Part shown: positions 43,034 through 55,939 of the stretch, in pieces
Layout: each line of letters begins with the position of its first letter
Numbering within the stretch: the stretch's first letter is position 1
Assembly (NCBI RefSeq): GCF_000972845.2
Contig: NC_040025.1
Coordinates: forward strand, 22,768,021 to 22,832,020
DNA: 64,000 nucleotides
Direction: 5' to 3'
DNA from: Larimichthys crocea
Taxonomy: Eukaryota > Chordata > Actinopteri > Sciaenidae
Program-made: the position numbers and the translations under genes
The notes under the pieces: model-generated
What the model was told of the DNA's origin: nothing
Database searches by the model: none
The model's input: only the letters and a program-made list of their open reading frames with translations

Positions 43034-44509
43034 GTATATATTTTTCTTGGCTGTATAAATACTAGGTTCTGTAGGTTACTATGTAGGAACTTCAGGTTGG
43101 AGGTTCTATTAATTGAGCGAGCGATCAGAGTTACTGTAGAGAGCAGTTTTTGAGTCCAACAAAAAAATAAGTTTATCAAAATAGTTTTGCCCATAATTTA
43201 TGTTGATCAACGAATCACTCAGTCTAAGGCAATCTGAAGGCCACTACTCAGTATGCATCGGTTCACTTGCACGCGCTTGTTAAAACGAGATTACACAATA
43301 AAACTGATTTAATCCTGATGTACTGACTGTACTTGTTCGCAATGTCTTCGTTAAAAACAAGAAGAAGAGAAAAGAGCAGAAGAGAAAAAGAAGACAGAAG
43401 AGAAGAAGAAAGGAAAAAGAAAAAGAAGAAAGGAATGAAGTAAAATGATCAAGATCAAGGGTTTTAAAAGGTAATTAGGCATAACAACCATATTAACAAA
43501 AGTTATCTGGTTTCAACTCTTCTCCCTTTATTTCTTTGTTATGAGAATGTAAATTGTTTAAAAAAAAATCTCTCTAGGGTTAGTATATAATGACAAAATG
43601 TAATAGTAGTACACAATTTTCCCTGGAAAAACAAAGATTAACACAGCATATTGTATTTTGGTTTTGATGTTTTTATCATGGGTGAATGTGGAAACGTGTT
43701 AATGTATGTATTAAGTAGTATATATAGATATATAATATATAATATATAGATATATATGTTTTTATGCTTTTTGGTTTTATTTATTTTTTTTTTGTTTTTT
43801 TATTTGAATCGTGTTTCAATTAGGGGGTGACGTACATTAATGACAAATTAGTCTAGTAGACACAATTTTCCCCCACAAAACCAAAGTGGATAAAAAAAGG
43901 ATCCACCCTGCACTCATCAGGGAATGGTAGTACCTTGTTTTTTGTTTGGTTGTTTGTTTGTTATTTTCAGATTGTTCATTTGACGCGGACCTCCATTCTC
44001 CATGCAGCTGTGTCTCATTTTTTCACCGCCAAATCATACCACCTTATATTTCGGTTTGTGAACATGTCATAGTTTCTCTTCACTCTCTTTGTGTGGACAC
44101 TGGATATGTGTGTTGCTTCATCATTAGACTCTTCTTGTGTATTACCGTATAATCAAGCAAGCTAAAGCACCACGGCGTATCTAATAAGTTGTGGTTTGCG
44201 GAATTTCAAATATATATGCTGTTGGTTTGATGTGATCATGTGGGACTAATAGGAAATGATTAGATAGTTTGAGTGAATTGATTGGTGGCAGTTTTTGTGG
44301 TTGGTGGGTATTTGGATTGGTTGTTGGCATTCCTCACCTACAGAATTTATGATTATATTTTTACCTGTTCTTTATTTATTATGGTTTGTTTCTTGTGCTT
44401 TTTTATTATTATTCTTTGAATACCTTTGCAACTGGTATCTTGAGAAGCACTTTGGTAATGGCTCTAGCATATGCGTATAATGGTTAAGACAACTTTGTGT
44501 ACCACTGTT
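43034..44509 (+). repeat. Right arm of the inverted duplication, distal part
   Basis: Reverse complement of about 24,064-25,506. Paired positions add to about 68,540-68,570, that is 6.7 kb more than for the proximal part, because copy C, the 1.8-kb-unit element and the second Tc1 lie in between. The similarity runs right up to the N run. Non-coding. Confidence 0.8.
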
Positions 44510-44519
44510 NNNNNNNNNN
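44510..44519. other. Assembly gap (run of N)
   Basis: Ten N separate the end of the inverted arm from a minisatellite array. The join may not be contiguous in the genome. Confidence 0.99.
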
Positions 44520-45545
44520 GCATTCGCATGTTTATATTAGATGTTAGCATTGATGGGCTAGCAGTTACAACATTGAGTCATGTTAGCTTAACTGTTAAAT
44601 TACATTTAGCATTAACATGTTAGCTTAACCAGTTAGCATATAGCCTTTAACATTAAGCATGTTCAACGCTGATGCCTAGCGTTTAACCATTAGCACGTTG
44701 CATTAGGCCATTAAACATTAGCATGTGAGCATTTGGCAGTTTAGCATTAGCATGTTAACGGCTGATGGCTAGCAGTTAACATTAGCATGTAGCAATTAAC
44801 TTTTAACTATGAGCATGTTAGCATTAGCATTGTTAACGCTGAGGATGGCTAATCATTAACATAGCATTTTAGCATAGATGGTTGCGTGATGGGCTAAACT
44901 ATGTTAACATTAGCATGTTAACCAATTAGCATGTTAAGCTGCATGTTGCGCTAGGCTGAGTTATTTCAATTTACGCGTGGATACCGTGTTGATGGCATAT
45001 TGCATTACATACATTTTGCAGCCATCTCCGTAACATTAAATGTTAAACATTACTTGTACTAGTCTCTTTAGCATCGCAAGTTTGTTCATTAGCAGTGTTA
45101 TCATACATGTTAGCATTACATATAAGCATGTTAGACATAACATGTTAGCCATTAGCAATGTTAGCGCTGTGTGCTAACAGTATTACATGTGCATTTTTAC
45201 CATAACATTGTTAGCGCTGATGGGCCTACATTTAACATTAGCATGTTAGCATTGGCTTAGCTTAGCATGTTAGATTAGCATGTTAGCCTGTTGAACGTAA
45301 TGCGCTAGCAGTTACTTTTATTACTATGTAACATTAAATGTTATCTTAGCATAATGTTAGCATTAGCATTGTTAACGGTGATGCGCTAGCAATTACCATT
45401 AGCATGATAACATTAACATGTTTATACATTAGCATGTTAACGCGATGCACTAGCAATTAACATCTTACGCATGTTGGCTACCATGTTTAACATTTAAGCT
45501 GTAATTTTACTTCCTCAGTTGCTAATCGGGTAATTATCATTAAAT
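44520..45545 (+). repeat. 14-bp palindromic minisatellite, noisy
   Basis: Array of TTAGCATGTTAACA-type units with the punctuation GCTGATGGGCTAGCA. Many single-base drop-outs. Ends at a U1 module. Confidence 0.8.
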
Positions 45546-46414
45546 GTTTAACGAGCTAGCTGCTCTGCTGTCTCTGTCTGCCATTTTAGACAGACAGTTC
45601 AAATTAGTGCCAAGAACTACTAAAATGGCTGCCGCTCGGCTTCTGGTGGCCCCCCTCCCCTCTCTGTCCTTCAAGCAGCCTGAGGGTTGCCAAGCAACCA
45701 GGACCAACTGTATCAGGGGAGCAGTTGAACCTGTTAGAATGTCAGTTAGACTGAGAGAAAATGCTGAGGACTCCTCTCGAAAAGGAAGGACTGCTGACCA
45801 AACCGTATTTCCAATCATTGAGCCGACTTAACCACAAGCAAGATGAGAACTTCCTGATCATTTTACATACTTGTTTTGTGTCGATAAATGAAGAAATGTG
45901 CCCTCAGGAGCAAGAGAGAGAAACGTTACTTCTGCCCTCCTCCAGAAAATTGCCTGCCTTTTTTAACATGGGAGTCTATGAGGCTGAGGAGTGGCGTAGT
46001 CAGTCACTCAGTTTAGCCTGTATGGAGCCAAAACTATAACGACATGGCTTCAACAGTGTATCATCACTGCGACCGCCTCGAATTTTCCTACGTTTGAGGG
46101 GATAAATATGTCTGTAGCTGTGCATTTGCGGCAACGTCGCAGTTTAAAAATTTATTTTTCGACGATTTTTCTCTCCCTCTCCAATCTAGCGATGACATCA
46201 CTCACTCTAGCTCTGGAAGTTCTGCATAACACCATTCATTCTTTGGCTTCGTTTTTTGTCGATTTTTGGCAACCGTTTGCCGAAACCCGTAGAAAAGACA
46301 TAGCACACATGTCCCGGCCGAGCCGCACGTTTTGATACCGTTTTGTGTATGTGCGACAAAACTCGGGAGGAGTAGCGAACCGAAAAAAGGGCGTAAGAAT
46401 AAAAATAATAATAA
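45546..46414 (+). repeat. Composite repeat, module U1 (copy d)
   Basis: Complete short-type U1 from the CTGTCTCTGTCTGCC stem to CGGCCGAGCCGCACGTTTTG and GGCGTAAGAATAAAAATAAT. It directly joins a U2 module, which fixes the order U1 then U2 in the tandem arrangement. Confidence 0.8.
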
Positions 46415-47869
46415 CTAGAAAAAAATTTCTAAAGAAATTTGTGGTGCTGACTCTGTGCCACCGTTCGTCCCCATACAATTATTACTGACACTGCTCAGCA
46501 AATTCAGTACTAGAAAAGAAATTTTGAGAGTGACGAGTGGGCTGTTGCTGGGGGTCTGTATTCAAAAAGCACACCTCAAACAGTCATTTTTAACATGTTT
46601 ATTTAGACACAGGAGCAGCTAGCGCTACGTGTAGCAATTACATTAGCATTTTACTAAGGTAGCATGTTAGCATTCGCATGTTAACAATAAGGACTAGCAG
46701 TTACATTAGCATGTTAGCATAGCATGTTAACAGTAGCAGTTAACATTCGCATTTTAGCATTAGCATGTTAGCGCTGATGGCGCAAAGTTAACATTAGCAT
46801 GTTAGCATTAGCATGTTAACATTACATATTGACTGATGTGCTAACAGTTAGCATTGGCATGTTAACATTAGCATGTTAACCTTAGACTGTTAGCATGTCT
46901 ATCGCATGTTAGCAATTAGCATGTACGTATGAGGGCTAACAGTTAACATTAGCATGTTAACATTAGCATGTTAACATTCGCATTTTAGCATTAGCATGTT
47001 AGCATTAGCATGTTAACATTAGCATGTTAGCGCTGATGGGCTAACAGTTAGCATTGGCATGTTAACATTAGCATGTTAACATTAGCAGTTTATCCATGAG
47101 GGCTAGCAGTTTACCATTGGCATTTTACCATTAGCATGTTAGCGCTGATGATATCAGTTAAACATTATGCAGGTTAGCATTTATACATGTGTTAAAGCTG
47201 ATTTGTGCTAACATTTAAACATGGGCCATGTACCATATTAGCCTGTGCCTTATGGGCTAACAGTTAACCTTAGCATGGTTAGCATTCAGCATGTTCAGCT
47301 TTAGGCAATTTTGTTAACAATTAAATGTTGGGCATTAACCTGTTGATGATTTACGATGTTATTCATTAACATGATTAACCATTAATCCAGTTAGCCAATT
47401 ACAGTTTTATACGGTTGTAGATTTGCTTCTTAATTAACCAATTAAACATTAGCATGAGATACATTAACATGTAACTAGCATGTAACCTTGATTGGCAGCA
47501 GTTAACATTAGCTGTTAGAATTAGCTATGTTAACATTAGCATTTAGCATTCACATGTTAAATTATTAGCATGTTTATACATTAGCATTTGTTACGTCATT
47601 AGATGTTATACGCTGTGATGGCTATAACAGTTAACAGTAACATGTTAGCATTGTTCTTGAGATTTAGCATTGCATATTATAACATAGTCAGTTAAATCCA
47701 TTAGCATGCTTTCATTTCAGCCATGTTTTGCTATTAGCATGTTAGCATTAGCAATGTTAACGCTGGCGCACTAGCATTTACCACTATACACATGTTGGCA
47801 TTACCATTGTTAATATTGCAGTATTTTACATTCCTAGTGGCTATGGCTAATAATCATTAGCATCGTTAA
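46415..47869 (+). repeat. Composite repeat: module U2 and long minisatellite array
   Basis: U2 (46,415-46,612) starts ACTAGAAAAAAATTTCTAAA and ends with TTTAGACACAGGAGCAGCTA. The 14-bp minisatellite then runs for about 1.25 kb. Together with the following U1 this makes one complete macro-unit of about 2.45 kb. Confidence 0.8.
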
Positions 47870-48874
47870 CGTAGCTAGCTGTCTCTGGTTCTCTGTCTGC
47901 CTAATTTAGACAGAACAAGTTCAAATTAACTGTGTCACAAGAACTAATAAAAATGGTTGCATCCTGTCCGCTCGGCTTCTGGTGGCCCATCCCCCCTCTC
48001 TCCTTCAACGCAGGGCTGAGGTTCGCCAAGCAACCGAGACATCAATCAGCAGCAGCTATCTGCATCCTGTTAGAATGTCATGTTTTAGAGACTGAAGGAA
48101 AGGCTGAAGCACGCTCGTCGAAAAGGAAAGCCTTTTGGCCGCAATATCCGTACATTCCCCAAGTTTGAACGGCTTATAGCCTGATGCATGATGAACCTTC
48201 TGATCGTTTTACATATTTCGTTTTGTGTCTGATAAATGAAGGAAATGGTGCCCTCCAGGAGCAAGAGAGAGAAACGTTTACTTCTGCCTTTCTCCACGAA
48301 AATTTCGCTCCTTTTTTCACATGGAGTCTTCGAGCTCTGTTGGGGGAGTAGTCGATTTCAATTAGCGCCATCAGGGCCATAACTATATTAGAGTGACACT
48401 TCAAGGTTGTTATCACTACTTCTGCGCCCTCGAATCTTTCCTACATTTTAAAGGGCGAAATCATGTCTGTAGCTTGGGCATTTTGTAGGCCCTGGGTGAG
48501 TGAAATCCGTTTTATTTTTTCACTGATTGTTGCTCCCGCTCTCCCACTCCAACGAATGACATCACGCTACTACTCTCCTGTCTGGAGCAGTTCTCGCAAT
48601 GACACACCCATTCATTTTTTTGTGTCTTCGTTTTTTTTCCTGGATTTTTGGCAAAAACCGGTTGCCGAACCCTTCGAAAAAGACATAGCCACACATGTCC
48701 TCCGAGGCCGCAGTTTTCCACCTTTTCTTTATTCGTTAGTAACCTTTGGGTGCGACAATTAGAACATCTGCGGAAGAGTAGCGAACCAACACCAAAGGGC
48801 GTAAGATCTAATAATATATAAGCAATAAGACGCGCGTGGATACCTTATAGAGTGTGCGCTTTTCAGTGCACACT
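47870..48874 (+). repeat. Composite repeat, module U1 (copy e)
   Basis: U1 with many indels compared with copy d. It ends with the hairpin words (GTGTGCGCTTTTCAGTGCAC) and is followed at once by U2. Confidence 0.75.
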
Positions 48875-50179
48875 CAACTAGAAAATAATTTCTAAAGAAA
48901 TTTGAAGTGTGGCACTGACTCGGCCCCGTCGACACTGCTCAGCACAATTTCAGTACCCGACAACAAGCACCATTTTGGTTGAGTTGGAGCATGGCTGATG
49001 CTGGGGGTTCTGTATTCAAAGCAAAGCACCTCCAAACAGTCCATTCTTTAAAACTTGTTGTATTTAGACTCAGCGAGCAGCTAGCGCTTACCGGTGTCTA
49101 GACACCTGGCGTCTTTTTTATCTCGCCCATATTAGCAACTACGTCTTCCCATGTTTTTAAGTATACGCGGTATCTCGCGGTTATGCCATTTATGTCTACT
49201 GTTAGCCTTAGATTTAGTATTGCATGTTACCCTGATGGGCTAGCCGTTACACCTTTACTAGGCAGACTGTTAGCCTTAATCACTGTCTAAACACATCGCC
49301 TCTCTCTGTTCGCAATCTATACCAATCTTTATTGACTGTTCAATCCCATGTTTACGCTCCAGATGTTAACCAGCAAACCATGTTACAGCGCCCCGATGGG
49401 CTGGCCACGCTTCCCTCCCCTCTCCTTCTTTTATCTACCATACTAGACACTGCTTACAACCATTAGCACTGTGTAACCTCCATTATTGCCATCGTCTGTG
49501 ATTGACACTTCCAATAATACCCACTTTCGTTATCTGCAGTCGCCTTGCATGTGGCGTCAAAAACAGTTAACATTAGCATGGTAACATTAGCATGTAGCGC
49601 TGATGTGCTGGATAGGCTAACAGCTTTTAACACATATCGTCCATTCTTGTTTTTAGCCGATTATTGAGCCATTGTTGAGATGTTTACCACCTCGTTCACA
49701 CCCTATTCCCTGATGGGAAGCACTATGTTGACTCCCCCCTAGTGTCACTGTTGCGTCCTTATCAGCGTCACGCCGCCCTGATCCCCTGCACTAGCCGTTA
49801 ACATTCGCATCGCGCTAGCTAGTATGATGTGGTTTGCGATTGCCGGAACTAGATTAAGTGAATACAATTTTGGTGTGACCATGGCGTCTTCTACGCCCCT
49901 TGATCCCTCTGGCGGTCATAGCAATTTCCTTATTCCATACACAATGGCCATCGTATCCCAATTGATGCGCGCCGCGCTGCGACCGGGAGTAGTTCGATCT
50001 CCCCGCCCACATATCATGCCCCTCTGTTATGTGCCAGCCATACCCCCACACTCTTATTAGGTAGGCAACACACTGCTCAGACAGTTGCTGAACCATCAAT
50101 CCGTCTTTTTATTCACACTCTGATTTTTTCAACACTATTCTGCAAGCGCGCGACTACGCCACTTGCTTGTGGAGGTCTG
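48875..50179 (+). repeat. Composite repeat: module U2 and very degraded minisatellite
   Basis: U2 (48,875-49,085) leads into a region where the 14-bp unit is only partly recognisable. It is replaced in places by sequence such as 49,250-49,560 and 49,860-50,060 with little similarity to any other copy. An open frame at 49,824-50,060 has no recognisable product. Quality appears low here. Confidence 0.6.
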
Positions 50180-50574
50180 TGTTAATCGTGACCGCGTCCA
50201 GAGGTGTAGTCGCGACAAGTATACGTCCTTTTTGTGTATGGGCGTTTTCATCTGATTGTTCCTTCCCTCTCCACTCTAGCGATTGATCATTCACTTCACT
50301 CTTGGGGGGCGGGGTGTGTTGCGGGCACATGAGACCACAACTCATTCATTTCTCTTTGTGTCAGCTTCGTTGTGTGTCTGGGATTGTGGTCTGTCATGAA
50401 GCTCGTTGTGCGCCGAAATTCCCCCCTTTAGAAAAGTGCCTTAGCCATCCGATCCGGCCGAGCAGGTCGTTATTACCCGTTTTGTGTAATGTGCGACAAT
50501 AAACTCTGGGGAGGAGAGAGCGAAACCGAAAAAAACGTACGGATACGTAACGGCAAGAGGAATACTAAATCATC
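50180..50574 (+). repeat. Composite repeat, module U1 (copy f, 3' part only)
   Basis: Only the second half of U1 is recognisable (TCCTTCCCTCTCCACTCTAG, CCGGCCGAGCAGGTCGTTAT, then CGACAATAAACTCTGGGG). Confidence 0.65.
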
Positions 50575-52104
50575 AAGAAATACAATTTCTAAAGAAATTT
50601 TTTGAGTGTGCCATGACTCTGGCCCGTCCGTTCCCCCATACAATTCTTACGTACCACTGCCCTCAGCAAATTCAGTCATAGAATAAGAAAATTTTGAGAG
50701 TGCCGGCGTGGGCTGTTGCTGGGGGGTCTGTATATAAAAAAGCACACATTTACAAAACATGTCACTTTTTAAACTTGTTTATTTAGAGCACCGGGACGCA
50801 GCGCTAGCGCTTACTATGTGTAGCAATTAAACATTAGAGTTTTAGCTAGCAGTTAGCATGCTTATGCATTAGCATGTTAATCAATGATTGCCTAGCAGTT
50901 AACATTAGCATGTTACCATCTCGTTTTAGCACTTAGCATGTTAGGCTGAGGGCTAACCGTTTATACATTACATGTTAGCATTCGCATGTAGCATCTAGCC
51001 TTGTTCTAGCGTCTGATGGACTAACAGTTAACCATTAGCATTGTTAGCATTAGCATGTTTCGCGCTGATGTACACGTTTAGTCATTTGACATGCTTAACT
51101 TTCTATTAGGCATGTTAACATTGAGCATGCTGAGCATTTTTCGCATGTTTAGCCTTTAGTCATGTTTAAACGCTGATGGCTAAAACAGTTCACCCTTAGC
51201 ATCGTTAATCATTAGAGTTTAACATTCGCATTTTATGCTTAGCATTGTTACTTAGGCATGTTAAATTCGGCTAGTCGGGCTATGTCCTGATGTGCGCTAA
51301 CCGTTAGCATTGTGCTTGTTAACATTAGCATGTTAAACGTTGCATGTGAACACATGAGGGCTAGCAGTTACATTGGCATTGTATCCTTAGCATGTTAGCG
51401 CTGATGCAGCTAGGCATGTAACATCCTAGCCTTTTCGATTAGGCATGGTTCAGCCTAGCATGTAGCGCTTATGATGGCTTAGAGCAGTGTAAACAGTCCG
51501 ATGTTAGCATTTGGCATTGTTAGCTTAGCAATGTTAGACATAGTTAATCATGATGGCAATACATTTGTTATGATTATTCGGCTTAGCATTAGGCCTGTTC
51601 CCTACTATGCCCTTTTAAATTGTTACTGCGCTAACAATTAACATTCTTAGCATATAAATTAAATGTTAACATTACATGAGAATTCGCCTTAGCATCGCAT
51701 GATTGGATCTAGCATGTATCATTAGCATGTTAAGCATTAGCATGTTTACATTAGCATGTTAACATTAGCATGTTACGCGCTTGCAACTAGTTAGCATTGC
51801 ATTTACGTTACGCAGTTGTAGACGCTGATGGCTAACAGTTACATAGATGTTACACCATGTTGCATTAGCATTCTTACGCAGTTTAGCATGTAGCTAACTA
51901 GCATGTTATCATTAGCATGTTAACATTACAGTTATCTTAGCAGTTAGCATGTAAGCATTACGCATTTAACGGTGATTGCACTAGACACCACATCTAACAA
52001 CATGTAACCATTGAGTTACGGAGAGCTTGCAATAGGCTATTACCCTGTTGCTAATCCCTGTTACAGCATGTATTTAATCCTAGTGGCTAATGGTAATTTC
52101 ATTA
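50575..52104 (+). repeat. Composite repeat: module U2 and minisatellite
   Basis: U2 (50,575-50,800) is followed by about 1.3 kb of the 14-bp minisatellite with GCTGATGGGCTAACAGTT-type punctuation, ending at the next U1. Confidence 0.78.
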
Positions 52105-53034
52105 GCATGTTACGAGCTAGCTGCTCTGCTGTCTCTGTCTGCATTTTTACAGCAAGTTCAATTAAGTGCCCGAACACTAAACTGGCTGCCGTCGGCTTCT
52201 TGTGGCCCCTCCCCCCTCTTTCTCCTTCAGCCAGGCTGAGCGTGCCAAGCAACCAGGACCTAATCCGGCCAGCAGCTGATCGCACCGTTAATGTCAGTTG
52301 AGACTGACTGAGAGAAAATGCCTGAGGCATGGACTCCTCTCGAAAAACGGAAGGACTTTGGCAAAACCGTAATTCCAAATCATTAAGCTAATCCTGAGGC
52401 CCGATAGACCTTCCTGATCGTTTCCTCATATTCGCTTTCTGTCGCTGCTCAACTGAAGAAATGTGACCTCAGGAGCACAGGGAGAGAAGATCATACTTGC
52501 CTTTCCCTTCTCCACGAAAATTTCGCTCCTTTTTAACATTGGAGTCTATGAGGCTGTTGGCGGGATTAGTCGATCAATTCGCCCCATCAGGAGCCAAACA
52601 CTATAGTCTGACAGCTTTGGCAGGCGAATGTGAGTGATACAACAAATTTGTACTACGTTTCTCATGTATGAATCTTCTGTTGTAGTGGGGCATTTGAGCT
52701 GTCACGCGGTAGAGAAATCCGTTTTATTTTTTCACTGAATGTTTCTCCCCTCCCACTCTACGCGATGAATCACTCCCTGTAGCTCTGGAATTCTCACAAA
52801 ATTACAACATCCCATTATTTTTTGGCTTCGTTTTTCTGGATTTTTGGCAAAACGTTGCCGAACTTTCGAAAAGACATAGCCTCGATCCCGCGAGCCGGTC
52901 GTTTTGATACCCGTTTTGTGATTTGTGCGGAAATAACTCTTGGGAGGAGAAGCGAACCAAACCGGAGAACAAACAACGCCGCCGAGAGAAAAGTCTCCCG
53001 GCACAACCGAGGTAACTAACTTTTAGGCACTCAC
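52105..53034 (+). repeat. Composite repeat, module U1 (copy g)
   Basis: U1 from CTGCTCTGCTGTCTCTGTCT to the GGAGGAGAAGCGAACC block. The usual hairpin end is replaced by a short unique stretch (52,960-53,030) before U2. Confidence 0.75.
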
Positions 53035-55939
53035 TAGAAAATTCCCGCGAATTTTGGAGAGTGACGACGTGGGCTGTTGCCGTGGGTCTGTGTCAAAACC
53101 GCACACCTCAATCGTCAGTTCTTTTCCACATGTTTTTTAGATCACTGGAGCACTTAGCTGTATTTAACTTAGTGGTCTATGTTCATTGCTAACAGTGATG
53201 CAAATAACACTAGAAACTTCCCCAGAAATTTTGAGAGTGACGCCGTGCGGTGCGTGCCCGGGGCGCATCCTCGCAGTCCCACAGACACATCAAATAGATT
53301 CATTTTTTAACATGTTTATTTAGACACAGGAGGCATGTCCGCGCTTGCCGCGCAAACAATTGCCCATTACGCTTGTTGACCAATTCCATGTCTTGATATT
53401 TAGTGGCTAATAGTTCTAGATGTAAAGGTTAGCATTTGCAGTTAATTTTAGCATGGCCGCCTAATTGTACCTTTCGCATGTCTTTTACAACTATCGGCTT
53501 ATGAGGCTGTGCTGCCTTCCTGTCTCTGCACGTGTCTAGCCACTACCGATGTTATTCGTACATGATGAAAATGACGTGGCTATCTTCACGTGCTAGCAGT
53601 TAAATTTTCATTAGCTTGCTCAGCATAAGAATTTTATTCACTGAGGCATGCTAGTTTTAATTCTTAGTGGTTACTGAGGTGATTTCCTAATCAGCCATTA
53701 GCAGGTTGGGGTTGGGTTAACTATTCCCACGTTCGCATTCGCAGTTAACATTAGTCATGTTAACATTCGCCATTTATTTTCCTCTTAATGGTAATGCTAA
53801 ATCTAACACAGCTAGCTGCTCTTGCTGTTATTGTCTGTTCACATGTTAGACAGTACATGACGCGCGGCATATCATTTGCAGGTTCGTTTAGTATTTAAAC
53901 ATGAACATGACAATTCCTAGGGCTAATGGTTAATTCAATTTCTAAAATGTTAGCACCTGCGTCGATGTATTGTTTACTTTCTTCGTGGCTATATGCCTCA
54001 ATTGCTAGCAAAGCACGGCTAACATATTTATACCATTAACATGTTAGACTTGGCTCATGTACTTTAATTTATTTGTGGCTAGTGCTAATTAACATTTAGC
54101 ATTGTTTTGCCTTAGTCCTATTAACACGTAGCATTCTTTTGGTTATTCGTTGGCTAAGGCTAATTGCTAGCAGCTTGGACAGCTTGTCTAGAGATCAACC
54201 TTAGCATTCGATTAGTCAGTTGTGCGATGTAATAAATCTTAGTGGCTAATGCAATTGGCTAGTTTTGACGCACTAGCCGAATTACCTTATGCAGTAATTT
54301 TAAGCTTTGGCTGCTAATGTTAAAGTTCAGCATGTCTTTACGGCTAGTGCTAACGCCTAGCTGCGCTTCTGCGTGTCTTTGGCGCACTAACACTTACTCA
54401 TTGCCATAAACATTTTCGCATGTCTTCTTAGTGACTAACAAATGTATGGGGTTTAGCCATTCACTGTTACGATAGTCTTTCTTAGCACAAAGCAGATGAT
54501 TCTTATTGACTGTATATAATGGTGGCCGTTAGCCTTGTTAGTGCCCATTATTACATGTTAGGCTCCACTTTTATGTCTTTCATGTATTTAATGTTATCCT
54601 GGCTATGGTCCTTGCTTATGGCGCAGACGGACTTAAAGTCCAATTACACGATTAACATGGATGATATTAACATGATTTAATTTTTGTGGCTTGTGGCTCA
54701 ACAACATTAGCATGTTAGCATTAACATCATGCAAGTAGCTCATGTATGTGGTTATTAGTGGCTCATGTTAATAACTTTTAGCAGTTAAACATTACAAGCA
54801 TGTTAGCATCGGATCATCTATTTTATTCTAGTGGCTAATGTTCATTAGCTTTAGCGAGTATAGATACGAATTAACATGTTGTAACTGATCCTGTATTAAT
54901 TTCTGTAGTGGCTAACTTGCTCATATGAAACCTTAGCATGGTTAACAAAAGACATGTTAGCAATCTGTTCGATGTATTTAATTATTCGTGCGGCAAATGC
55001 TAGAATTATGACATTAGCATGTTCAACAATTAAAGGTTAGCAATGATAATGTGATTAATTCCTAGTGGCTAATGTTAGCCTTCACATTCGCATGTTGAAC
55101 ATAAACATGTTCGACAATGATCATGTATTTAATGTCTTCCTGGCTAATGCTCATTGCTAGCCGGCAGACGGCATAAACACTTAACATAACATGGTTTTAG
55201 ATTATGAGCATGTATTTAATTGATTTGTGGCTGGCCTATTAACTGAGTCGGATACTTGCATAGCATACTAGCAAGGCGTTAGCTGTATTGGGTTATCGGT
55301 GGTAATTGCTATTGCTAGGTTGACGCCCAGTCTAGCAATATCATTCTTAGTATTGCGAGTGAATTTTAGCTTTTGCGCTAAGTGTTTAACAGGTCGCATG
55401 TCGGTAGCAGTAGTGCTAACGCGTAGCTGGTAGTGTGTTTCTTTGGCGCGCTAAAACAATTAATATTCCATAGATTCAAACATTAGCATGTATTCTGAGT
55501 GTACTAAAACAAGTTTACCGTGGCGATATGCACTGACTGTTCTAGCACTTATCGCATTAGCATGGTTAACAATGAATAATTGGGTATTTAATTCGGTAGC
55601 GTGGTAGTGTGTGTGTGGTTTTGTATTGGTGTGTTGGTTTTTGTTTGGGGTGGGAGTGTGAAGGAGAGAGCACGAGAGGACGGAGAGAGAGAGAGAGGGA
55701 GAGAGAGAGAGAGCTGTGTGAGTGTGGATTGGTGTGTGTGGTGTGTCTTGGTATTGTGGTTGTGATGTGAGAGAGGAGAGAGAGAGAGCGAGATGATTGA
55801 GAGGGCTGTGTGTGTGTGTGTGTGTGGTTTGTGATGAGTGAGTGAGTGAGGTGATTGATTCTTTTGAGACGAGAGAGAGAGAGTTTAGCGAGACCGGATC
55901 TAATTTAGCAGTTAGCATGTCGTCTTACAGCTAGCGCGA
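53035..55939 (+). repeat. Composite repeat: two partial U2 modules and long degraded minisatellite
   Basis: U2 fragments at 53,035-53,155 and 53,205-53,340 are followed by about 2.5 kb of minisatellite with TATTTAATTCTTAGTGGCTA punctuation. A mixed (GT)n/(GA)n microsatellite at 55,600-55,880 interrupts it. The open frame on the minus strand over that tract (55,460-55,918) is a low-complexity artefact. Confidence 0.75.

Noticed and set aside
49824..50060. 78-codon frame in the degraded repeat region
   Set aside because: Lies in low-quality sequence between repeat modules and has no recognisable motif.
55460..55918. 152-codon minus-strand frame rich in Ser, Leu, His and Thr
   Set aside because: Produced by a mixed GT/GA microsatellite. 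No domain and no conservation in other repeat copies.
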